From Syntrophales bacterium (GTDB taxonomy: Bacteria; Desulfobacterota; Syntrophia; Syntrophales; UBA8958), in assembly GCA_023231165.1 (NCBI GenBank), contig JALNVY010000165.1:1-5516 (forward strand): a stretch of DNA of 5,516 bases, in the 5' to 3' direction. Both the position numbers and the translations under genes were made by a program. Each line of letters opens with the position of its first letter. Within the stretch, counting starts at the first letter, position 1. The notes beneath the pieces were generated by a model. That model ran no database searches, had not been told where the DNA came from, and worked only from the letters and a program-made list of their open reading frames with translations. Below, one piece after another: positions 1-5,012 of this stretch.

Positions 1-37
1 GCCATGGGGAAAAACTGATGAAAGGGGGTTATTGATT

Positions 38-823
38 ATGGGAATGGAAAAGAGACTCTGCGTCATCTGCGCCTGGCGCCAGCACTGTCAAAAAAGGTTT
101 TCCTTCACGCAGAATGGGTCAATGAACATTCATTGCCCTGATTTTACAAGGGATTACACCATCAAAGACTCAGAGGTTGATTATAGTATTGTCGATCGAC
201 AGTTGGAGAAGTGGCGCAAGCAAGGGGCAATCAAGCCCCGGCCGACAATTACTGTTTCCCGTGAACCGGGGGCCGGGGGCAGCGAGGTTTCCCGGAAGCT
301 TGCCCAGGATCTCGGAATGGATCTCATGGGAGGGCAGATTATCTCCCGGGTGGCAGAAAGCGCCAACATGAGCGAAAAGGTAGTCAAGACCCTGGATGAA
401 AAACACGTCAGTAAAATGGATAGTTGGATCAATTCGCTGTTTACTTCCCGCCATCTCTGGCCTGACGTTTACCTGCAACATCTGACCAAGGTGATTAGCG
501 CCATCGGTCAGCACGGTAATGCCATCATCGTCGGGCGGGGGGCGCAGTTTATCCTGCCGCCACAGCGGACGTTCCGGCTCCGCTTTGTCGCCCCTCTGGA
601 ACAGCGGATACAAAAGATCGCAAAAGACCGGAACTGCTCCCCGGAAGAGGCGGAGAACTACATCATCAAGACCGAAAATGACCGGGCTGCCTTTATCAAA
701 AAGGCCTTTCATGAAGATATTGCGAGCCCCTTACATTACGATCTGGTGCTGAACACGGCAGGCCTGACCATCGATGAGGCGGTGGAAGTTATCAAAAACG
801 CCTTCAAGGCAAGGAAGTTCTAA
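38..823 (+). CDS. Cytidylate-kinase-like family protein with N-terminal Cys cluster
   Basis: Predicted cytosolic P-loop nucleoside-phosphate kinase of the cytidylate-kinase-like family (Cytidylate_kin_2), 261 residues. The kinase part begins near residue 69. TITVSREPGAGGSEVS (70-85) is the family's variant phosphate-binding loop, which uses GAGG rather than a classical GKS/T. Further on come an IIVGRGA segment, an Arg-rich lid-like stretch and a late YDLVLNT motif, all typical of the family. Residues 1-39 form a separate tag with C8-x2-C11-x5-C17-x15-C33, followed by PDF, which looks like a small metal-binding knuckle. I chose ATG 38 because AAAGGGGG (21-28) lies 9 bases upstream. TTG 32 is too close to it and ATG 44 is further away. 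The frame is open to the window edge, so a start outside the window cannot be excluded. The substrate is unknown; CMP/dCMP specificity is not established for this branch. It converges with the minus-strand metallo-beta-lactamase-fold gene. Confidence 0.85.
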   Translation: MGMEKRLCVICAWRQHCQKRFSFTQNGSMNIHCPDFTRDYTIKDSEVDYSIVDRQLEKWRKQGAIKPRPTITVSREPGAGGSEVSRKLAQDLGMDLMGGQIISRVAESANMSEKVVKTLDEKHVSKMDSWINSLFTSRHLWPDVYLQHLTKVISAIGQHGNAIIVGRGAQFILPPQRTFRLRFVAPLEQRIQKIAKDRNCSPEEAENYIIKTENDRAAFIKKAFHEDIASPLHYDLVLNTAGLTIDEAVEVIKNAFKARKF

Positions 824-838
824 ACGGTTACACCCCCT

Positions 839-905
839 CCCCCCCCGGTCAGGCGCCTGACCATCGGCTCTTGGGCGGGGGGCCTTCCCTATCACCGGCT
901 TTTTT
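839..905 (+). terminator. Possible terminator or structured 3' region after the kinase gene
   Basis: Sixteen bases after the kinase stop there is a run of eight C (839-846). It is followed by the perfect 16-base palindrome GGTCAGGCGCCTGACC (847-862), a G-rich run GGGCGGGGGG (873-882) that can pair with the C run, and six T (900-905). The C and G runs could close a stem around the palindrome. The hairpin does not abut the T run, so this is not a textbook intrinsic terminator. Placement between convergent genes is consistent with a terminator role. Confidence 0.4.
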
Positions 906-1037
906 CCTTAACAAAATGGCGGTATCGCAACATCTTGACACCTCGCAGAATTGGTAGAAGGCTCTTACGCCCTGCAAATCCTGTTTGCTGATCAGGTGAT
1001 AAAGGTCATCTTTGTTCCGGACATGTTCAGGATGAAC
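849..1037 (-). other. Uncertain small reading frame overlapping the 3' end of the MBL-fold gene
   Basis: On the minus strand a frame is open from just after a TAA at 1038-1040 to a TGA at 849-851, 62 sense codons. It overlaps the last ~46 bases of the metallo-beta-lactamase-fold gene in another frame and then fills most of the otherwise empty gap. Its translation has a protein-like middle, including GVRAFYQFCEVSRCCDTAIL, with a C-x4-CC arrangement. There is no ATG start; the first usual alternative starts are TTG 977 and a GTG further in, and I see no convincing ribosome-binding site. It may be a small protein with an unusual start, a remnant of a decayed gene, or chance. I do not recognise a family. 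Confidence 0.25.
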
Positions 1038-1699
1038 TTATCCGGCATAGCCTTTTCAAATTCCATGATGGCCTTGCGTCCCGTGCAGTGACAGGGAATT
1101 ATATAGTCGGGATTGATCTTTTTTATTTCTTCGACCGTCCTGGCGATAATTCCTTCGAAGAAAATGCCGGAGAGATGAAATCCCCCCATGACGGCATGGA
1201 CCTTGTCTATTCCCGTAACCTCCCGGGCGTAGTTCACCGTATTCACGATTCCCGCATGGGCGCATCCCGAGATAACCACCAATCCCTTACCTTTCAGATG
1301 CATTACTATGGACGTATCGTCTTCGATGGGATCCCACTTTTCCTGGCCGTCCTCCTGATAATGGGCAATGGGGAAGCCCTTTTCAAAATCCGTCTCGTGG
1401 GGAATCTCGCCGAGGAAGAGGACCGTATCGTCAAGGAGGGTGACAGGTGAGGGAGATTCGATTAGCTTCAGTCCTGCGGCGGTGATCTGCTCCCTCTCCA
1501 GAGGCGAGAAGAAGATCTTCATGTCCCTTACCGGCACTTTGCCGTGCTCCGCAAGCACCGGCTGGCGGAAAAATCCATCCTTCAAAGGGATGGCCCTGGT
1601 AACGACAGCGCTGTTGTCCGTGGCCGTCATCTCGATGTAGTTGTCCTGCAAGGTAAGAATTTCAACTTTCTCAACGGTTTTCAAAATTTGATCCGCCAT
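992..1699 (-). CDS. MBL-fold metallohydrolase (COG1237-like), lacking the central HxHxDH segment
   Basis: Protein of 235 residues related to the COG1237 metallo-beta-lactamase-fold group, annotated by homology with a dihydropterin-ribofuranosyl-aminobenzene-phosphate synthase; the true reaction is mostly unproven. The N-terminus (DNYIE at 19-23, LAEHG at 49-53) and the C-terminal half are typical: GEIP (97-100), FEKGFP (105-110), SGCAHAGIVNT (144-154, His148), GGFHLSG (172-178, His175) and PCHCTG (202-207, His204). Between Gly53 and Lys54 the family normally has roughly 80-90 residues carrying the metal-binding HxHxDH motif. Here that stretch is absent and the frame continues without interruption, so it is probably unable to bind the usual dinuclear metal site. 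The start ATG 1699 is supported by AGGAGGG (1707-1713), 7 bases upstream. A likely promoter lies at 1779-1807. There is no signal peptide, so it should be cytoplasmic. It could be a non-catalytic relative, a deletion allele or an assembly artefact. Confidence 0.85.
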   Translation of the reverse strand: MADQILKTVEKVEILTLQDNYIEMTATDNSAVVTRAIPLKDGFFRQPVLAEHGKVPVRDMKIFFSPLEREQITAAGLKLIESPSPVTLLDDTVLFLGEIPHETDFEKGFPIAHYQEDGQEKWDPIEDDTSIVMHLKGKGLVVISGCAHAGIVNTVNYAREVTGIDKVHAVMGGFHLSGIFFEGIIARTVEEIKKINPDYIIPCHCTGRKAIMEFEKAMPDKFILNMSGTKMTFIT

Positions 1700-1719
1700 T
1701 TTCCTTCCCTCCTGTGATG

Positions 1720-1764
1720 GTGATGGTATGCCTTCGTGAACGTCTCACTTGAAAATTCCTCAAC
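1720..1764 (+). repeat. Divergent direct repeat, copy 1
   Basis: This 45-base segment aligns without gaps to 1875-1919, 155 bases away, with 32 of 45 identical positions by eye. Shared anchors are GTGA, TGCC, TCA and TGAAAAT followed by CCT. It lies in the 5' leader of the MBL-fold gene, inside the stretch downstream of the predicted promoter. It looks like a degenerate member of a dispersed intergenic repeat. Strand is arbitrary. Confidence 0.45.
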
Positions 1765-1778
1765 AGCTAATTAAAATA

Positions 1779-1807
1779 ATTATATTAATATATTCCCTCC
1801 CCTTCAA
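1779..1807 (-). promoter_or_regulatory. Candidate sigma70-type promoter of the MBL-fold gene
   Basis: Read on the minus strand, TTGAAG (1807-1802) is separated by 17 bases from a perfect TATAAT (1784-1779). Transcription would start near 1772, about 70 bases before the ATG at 1699. The -10 element sits in a very AT-rich stretch (1769-1794). The -35 element falls at the centre of the inverted repeat at 1795-1815. This is sequence reading only; AT-rich DNA yields TATAAT by chance fairly often. Confidence 0.45.
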
Positions 1808-1832
1808 GGGGAGGGTTAGGGTGGGGATGGGT
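1795..1832. repeat. G/C-rich palindromic intergenic repeat
   Basis: CCCTCCCCTT (1795-1804), one C, then AAGGGGAGGG (1806-1815) form perfect 10-base inverted arms, followed by the G-rich tail TTAGGGTGGGGATGGGT (1816-1832). Elements of this general form (CTCCCCTT/AAGGGGAG plus TTAGGGTGGGG) recur between genes in many bacterial genomes; this is from memory, not a search. It probably belongs to a dispersed, REP-like repeat family rather than being a gene-specific element. Confidence 0.6.
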
Positions 1833-1874
1833 CTGGCATTTTATGAATATTAAGCTTCGCTTTCATCACCCTTT

Positions 1875-1919
1875 GTGACGGCGTGCCGTCATGAGAGTTT
1901 CATCTGAAAATGCCTTTAC
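1875..1919 (+). repeat. Divergent direct repeat, copy 2, with internal palindrome
   Basis: Second copy of the 45-base repeat at 1720-1764. It contains a better-preserved palindrome, TGACGGC-GT-GCCGTCA (1876-1891), 7-base perfect arms. The matching positions in copy 1 are degenerate. It lies between the hairpin downstream of the peroxiredoxin gene and the promoter of the MBL-fold gene. The two copies bracket the AT-rich promoter and the G/C-rich palindrome. Confidence 0.45.
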
Positions 1920-1937
1920 TTGTCAATGCACAATGGT

Positions 1938-1980
1938 GGAAATAGGCGGCGGGGCCTGTTTTTTCCCGCCGCATATTTCC
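1938..1980 (-). terminator. Strong hairpin 3' of the peroxiredoxin gene
   Basis: Inverted arms GGAAATAGGCGGCGGG (1938-1953) and CCCGCCGCATATTTCC (1965-1980) pair at 15 of 16 positions around an 11-base loop. It begins 18 bases after the peroxiredoxin stop on the minus strand. No U-tract follows, so it may act as a transcript-end stabiliser or a Rho-assisted terminator rather than a classical intrinsic one. It probably separates the peroxiredoxin from the MBL-fold gene. Confidence 0.6.
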
Positions 1981-1998
1981 ATGTGATTAAGCAAGTCC

Positions 1999-2727
1999 TC
2001 AATCAAAGGCCATGTCGGTCTTCCAGACCTCCCATACCTTACCGACGAGATCGGGACCCGGTTTCAGGGTCATCTTGCCGGGACGCCATCCGGACGGAGT
2101 GGCTTCTGTCCCCTTGCTATTCCGGACAACCTGGAAGGCTTGTACCTGGCGAAAGGACTCATTGACGTTACGACCCACGGGCGGGGTCAGGACCTCGAAT
2201 CCCTGAATAATGCCGTCGGGATCGATGATGAAACGTCCGCGTGTTTCCACGCCCATTTCTTCGCTGTAAACCCCGAACGCCGTTCCCACTTTGCCGCCCG
2301 TATCGGAGAGCATGGGAAAGGGAACGCCCCCGGCGACCATTTTGGAAAGCTCATGATCGTTCCACATCTTGTGGACAAAAACGCTATCGATACTCATGGA
2401 GAGGATTACCACTCCTAACTTCTCGAATTCGGGATATTTTTCGGCGACCGCCGAAATCTCCGTCGCTCAAACAAAGGTGAAGTCTCCTGGATAGAAGCAG
2501 AGGAGCACCCATTTGCCGAGATATTCAGACAATTTGACGGATACGAAATTCCCCTTGAGGTAGGCGGGGGATGTAAAATCGGGGGCCGGTTTGCCAACCT
2601 GGATCATAGCCTTCATCTCCTTTCCTTTTGGTGTCGGTGTCGCTTCCGATGATCCCTGTTTCTCTTCCTCTGCGCCTACAAGTCCCCCCGTGGGACGGGC
2701 GCAACCAACCTTGATTTCCTCGGCCAT
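1999..2727 (-). CDS. Selenocysteine-containing peroxiredoxin (Sec87 encoded by in-frame TGA)
   Basis: Thiol/selenol peroxidase of the AhpC/Prx1-type peroxiredoxin family, reducing peroxides in the cytoplasm. I read 242 residues through a TGA at 2467-2469. On its 5' side are KPAPDF (46-51) and FYPGDFTFV (78-86); Sec87 follows, then ATE (88-90), giving P80-x3-T84-x2-U87, the family's PxxxTxxC site. On the 3' side the same frame continues with VVILSMSIDS (106-115), RGRFIIDPDG (163-172), VGRN (184-187) and SGWRPG (212-217). A hairpin fitting a bacterial SECIS follows the TGA. The resolving Cys, normally in EVCPxGW, is Thr210, so the only cysteines are C9 and C77. Residues 1-40 are an extra N-terminal extension with KVGCARPTGG. 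Start ATG 2727 has AAGGAGG (2734-2740) 6 bases upstream. Standard gene callers would give two fragments (2727-2467 and 2412-1999). A nonsense-mutated cysteine gene is the alternative, but the exact position argues against it. Confidence 0.9.
2432..2461 (-). promoter_or_regulatory. Putative bacterial SECIS element directing Sec insertion at 2467-2469
   Basis: On the minus strand, starting 11 nt after the TGA, UUUCGGC (2456-2450), loop GGUC (2449-2446) and GCCGAAA (2445-2439) form a perfect 7-bp stem. A lower stem can add G2461-C2432, G2460-C2433, A2459-U2434 and A2457-U2436 around a mismatch and an AA bulge. The apical loop starts 18 nt after the UGA and opens with GGU, as in known bacterial SECIS elements recognised by SelB. 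It lies inside the coding sequence. Function is inferred from position and shape. Confidence 0.7.
2605..2623 (-). promoter_or_regulatory. Possible internal ribosome-binding site and start within the peroxiredoxin gene
   Basis: AAAGGAG (2623-2617) directly precedes ATG 2616 (Met38) and lies 9 bases before ATG 2607 (Met41). Met41 is where an ordinary peroxiredoxin would begin (MIQVGKPAPDF). A shorter second form without the N-terminal extension is thus conceivable, but the ATG at 2727 has the better-spaced site. Confidence 0.3.
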
Positions 2728-2759
2728 AGATTTCCTCCTTTCGATAAGCGTTTCAATAC

Positions 2760-2774
2760 GTTAATAAAATTAAC
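2760..2774. promoter_or_regulatory. AT-rich palindrome upstream of the peroxiredoxin gene
   Basis: GTTAAT-AAA-ATTAAC is a perfect inverted repeat with 6-base arms, centred about 40 bases upstream of the peroxiredoxin ATG. It could be an operator for a dimeric regulator. I could not assign a convincing -35/-10 pair here. Confidence 0.3.
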
Positions 2775-2777
2775 CGC

Positions 2778-2819
2778 CGGCAGGCGAAACGGGGAAAGCA
2801 GCGCCGTTCCTCCCTGCCG
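2778..2819 (-). terminator. Long hairpin between the molybdopterin enzyme and peroxiredoxin genes
   Basis: On the minus strand CGGCAGG (2819-2813) pairs with CCTGCCG (2784-2778). Inside it GGAACGG (2810-2804) pairs with CCGTTTC (2792-2786) with one G-U pair, leaving an 11-base loop. The stem is about 14 bp with a small internal bulge. The sequence after it is GCGGTTAATTTTATTAAC, with only short T runs. It probably ends or attenuates transcription from the upstream molybdopterin operon, or it is a leader structure for the peroxiredoxin transcript. Confidence 0.45.
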
Positions 2820-2832
2820 TCCTCTGTACCAA

Positions 2833-2904
2833 TCATCTGCCATCTTCACTCCCAAAACTGGAGAGAACCTTATCCTTTATTCCGATGGCAGGTTTATCAC
2901 TCAT
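2833..2904 (-). CDS. Possible 23-residue small protein downstream of the molybdopterin enzyme
   Basis: ATG 2904 begins 22 bases after the molybdopterin-enzyme stop and is preceded by AAGGGG (2916-2911) with 6-base spacing. The frame gives 23 residues starting MSDKPAIGIKDKVL and ends at TGA 2833-2835, just before the 2778-2819 hairpin. Position and ribosome-binding site suggest it could be the last cistron of the scaffold/molybdopterin operon. The peptide is hydrophilic with no motif I recognise, and short ORFs like this arise by chance. Confidence 0.3.
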   Translation of the reverse strand: MSDKPAIGIKDKVLSSFGSEDGR

Positions 2905-2926
2905 GACTCACCCCTTAGCACTCAGT

Positions 2927-5008
2927 TCATGCCTTGCTGATCCGGCAGGGCAGCCCCTTCAGATTGGGGGTCCCGTACTCCCGGCCCAGTCTGCCGACGG
3001 AAGTCAGCATGTTAAAATTTGCCTTGTCCCAGTCGAACTGGGTTTCCGGATTGCCCTCAGGAAACCACCAACCTGGAACCCCGCAGAGGACCCGGGGATC
3101 GATGCCGTCGGTAAGGTGGGCCTGTTGGGTTATTTTTCCGTAAGGCGTTTCGATGATAATATTGTCCTTGTCGGCAATGCCGCACTTCGCCGCAGTTTCC
3201 GGATGGATATCCAAGCGGGGATGAGGTCGCAGCTTCCGCAGTTTCCCCAGCCACCGATAAGATGAATGGAGGTAGTACCGGCTCTTCGCGCTGGTGAGAA
3301 GGAGGGGGAATAGAGGGTCTTCCGGCTCTGGGTAGCCGTCAAAGGTCGGCAGGGGTTTCAGGCTAAATTTTTCCGCCATGCTGAGTTTAAGTTCCACCTT
3401 GCCCGTCGGCGTCTTGAAGCCCTTTTCCATATAGGAACGAAAACGATCCGGTCCTTTGAGGTATCCCTTTTCCACAAACTGGGCGTAGGTCAGCCCCGCC
3501 GGTTTGAGGAGGTCTTCCAGGAGCTGATGGTAGTCCTCGGGCCATAACTCCGGGGGCGTCATGAGCTTGCCGAGCTCGGTAATAATCTTCTTGTCGGGCC
3601 AGCATTCCTCCGGTGGTTCAACGACCTTGGGCCGGGCGAGGATATACCCGTGTCCCAAGCCGTAATGGCCGATGTCGTCGCATTCAAAATGACTCGCTAC
3701 GGGCAGGACGATGTCCGCTAGGGCCGCCGTGGGTGTCATGAAGAGGTCGGCGACGGCGAGAAAATCCAGAGACATGAGGGCCTTATGGGTAAGACGGCTG
3801 TCAGCGTAGGCAAGCATGGGATTGGAGCACATCATGTAAGCTCCCCGGACGGGATAGGGGACACCTTCAAGGACGGCCCTGCGGAAGTAGGCTGGGGCGA
3901 CGGTCATAAGGCGGGGAATGATTTTGTAGTGGGCGCTTATGAGTTCCTTGCGCTTGTCGGGGACGAGGTCTGCCCGGACGAAGGAGCCCAGGCCCATGAT
4001 CTTAGGGTCGTGGGCCTCGACGTTACCGCCGGAAACGTCGAGATTACCCGTAATGGCCATGAGGCAGACGAGGGCGCGGGTGGCATCGAAGGTATGGATG
4101 CTGTGCTCGATGGGATTCCCCCAGTGGATGACCGCGGGTTTGGCGGCTGCGTAAGCCCGGGCGGCCAGCCGGATCTGCTCGGCGGGGACCCAGGTTATTT
4201 CTTCAACTTTTTCCGGCGGATAGTCTTCAATGTGAGCGGCTAATTCGGCAAATCCCTCGGTCCACTTCTCAACAAATTCCCGGTCATAGAGACCTTCCTT
4301 GATGATGACATGGATAAAGCCCAGGGCAAGGGCAGCATCCGTTCCGGGGCGGATCCGGAGCCACTGTTTCGACTGTTTCACCAGGTCGATACGCCGCGGG
4401 TCAATGACGATGAGTTCCGTTCCCGTCTTTAGCTGCTCCAGCAGGCGGCTGCAGATCTCCCCTTCTTCATTGGTGGAGGTGATGTTGCTGCCCCAGAGGA
4501 TAACCAGTTTGCTGGGCTGATGGAAATCCACGACGGGATAAAACCCGCAGGTGTGGAGACCCGTAATCTCACGGGGGGCGTGGCAGACATCCTGTGAGGC
4601 GATGACGTTGGGGGAGCCGAAGATATTGGCCAGGCGGATCTGGAAGAAATGATCGAGCCCCTTGGGCATACCCACCCCGAAGGCGACGGCTCGCGCCCCG
4701 TGCTTCTTCCGGATTTCCTTGAGATTATCGGCGATTATCCCGAGGGCTTCGGGCCAGGAGATCTGTTCCCATTTCCCGGCCCCTTTTTCACCGACCCGGC
4801 GGAGGGGATGCTGCAAACGATCAGGATGGGTCAGGCGGTCCGGTGAAACGGCCCCTTTCGGGCAAATATAGCCTTTGTTGAGAAAACCCTCCGGGTCTCC
4901 CTTTACCTGAACGATTTTGTTGTCCTGTACCGCGACCAAGAGGCCGCAGCCACCATGGTCCATCCGTGCGCAGTGGGTTTTAACCCATTTTACATCGCTT
5001 GTTGTCAT
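2927..5008 (-). CDS. Molybdopterin-dependent oxidoreductase, DMSO-reductase superfamily (acetylene hydratase/FDH-like)
   Basis: Soluble Mo or W bis-MGD enzyme of 693 residues; substrate unknown. Domains in order: N-terminal [4Fe-4S] domain (1-52), catalytic molybdopterin-oxidoreductase domain (about 60-500), and C-terminal dinucleotide-binding domain (about 575-693). Landmarks are WGSN (172-175), IDPRR (202-206), RPGTDAAL (220-227), TGNLDVSGG (320-328) and the later FMTPTAALADIVLP. Cys142-His143 (in QDVCHAP) sits where formate dehydrogenase H has Sec140-His141, so Cys142 is the likely metal ligand. Arg311 lies in an FDH-like RAL context. The cluster motif is unusual: C13-x7-C21-x27-C49, with Asp17 and His18 where a second Cys is expected. 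Segments around 222-272 and the FMTPTA region resemble Pelobacter acetylene hydratase from memory. There is no Tat signal and no membrane segment. AAAGGAG (5018-5024) lies 9 bases before ATG 5008, inside the upstream scaffold gene, whose stop is 4 bases away, so the two are probably translationally coupled. Confidence 0.93.
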   Translation of the reverse strand: MTTSDVKWVKTHCARMDHGGCGLLVAVQDNKIVQVKGDPEGFLNKGYICPKGAVSPDRLTHPDRLQHPLRRVGEKGAGKWEQISWPEALGIIADNLKEIRKKHGARAVAFGVGMPKGLDHFFQIRLANIFGSPNVIASQDVCHAPREITGLHTCGFYPVVDFHQPSKLVILWGSNITSTNEEGEICSRLLEQLKTGTELIVIDPRRIDLVKQSKQWLRIRPGTDAALALGFIHVIIKEGLYDREFVEKWTEGFAELAAHIEDYPPEKVEEITWVPAEQIRLAARAYAAAKPAVIHWGNPIEHSIHTFDATRALVCLMAITGNLDVSGGNVEAHDPKIMGLGSFVRADLVPDKRKELISAHYKIIPRLMTVAPAYFRRAVLEGVPYPVRGAYMMCSNPMLAYADSRLTHKALMSLDFLAVADLFMTPTAALADIVLPVASHFECDDIGHYGLGHGYILARPKVVEPPEECWPDKKIITELGKLMTPPELWPEDYHQLLEDLLKPAGLTYAQFVEKGYLKGPDRFRSYMEKGFKTPTGKVELKLSMAEKFSLKPLPTFDGYPEPEDPLFPLLLTSAKSRYYLHSSYRWLGKLRKLRPHPRLDIHPETAAKCGIADKDNIIIETPYGKITQQAHLTDGIDPRVLCGVPGWWFPEGNPETQFDWDKANFNMLTSVGRLGREYGTPNLKGLPCRISKA

Positions 5009-5012
5009 CTCC

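Noticed and set aside
1..18. Possible tail of an upstream plus-strand gene ending at TGA 16-18.
   Set aside because: Only five codons are visible and other frames are equally possible; nothing supports one reading.
170..712. 180-codon minus-strand ORF opposite the kinase gene.
   Set aside because: It lies wholly antisense to the cytidylate-kinase-like gene, with no ribosome-binding site or motif that I recognise.
847..862. The palindrome GGTCAGGCGCCTGACC as a mobile-element end or attachment site.
   Set aside because: No integrase, transposase or second copy is seen in the window; an intergenic hairpin between convergent genes is the simpler reading.
992..1699. Frameshift as the cause of the missing MBL-fold segment.
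   Set aside because: Both flanks are in the same frame and no other frame near 1540 carries the missing HxHxDH region, so it is a deletion or absence rather than a frameshift.
2467..2727. Peroxiredoxin as a pseudogene or as two separate genes.
   Set aside because: The interruption is a single TGA precisely at the catalytic Cys, the frame is intact, a SECIS-like hairpin follows, and the downstream piece has no start of its own beyond an internal GTG within a family beta-strand.
2778..2835. Second selenocysteine codon: the TGA ending the 23-codon ORF is followed 13 nt later by a hairpin.
   Set aside because: The frame after the TGA gives only about 20 residues with no family resemblance and then stops; the hairpin is better explained as an intergenic transcript-end structure.
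2885..3265. 126-codon plus-strand ORF opposite the 3' end of the molybdopterin gene.
   Set aside because: Antisense to the conserved C-terminal dinucleotide-binding domain; no independent support.
3785..4243. 152-codon plus-strand ORF inside the molybdopterin gene.
   Set aside because: It is antisense to a clearly conserved coding sequence and shows no recognisable motif; it is a shadow of that gene's codon use.
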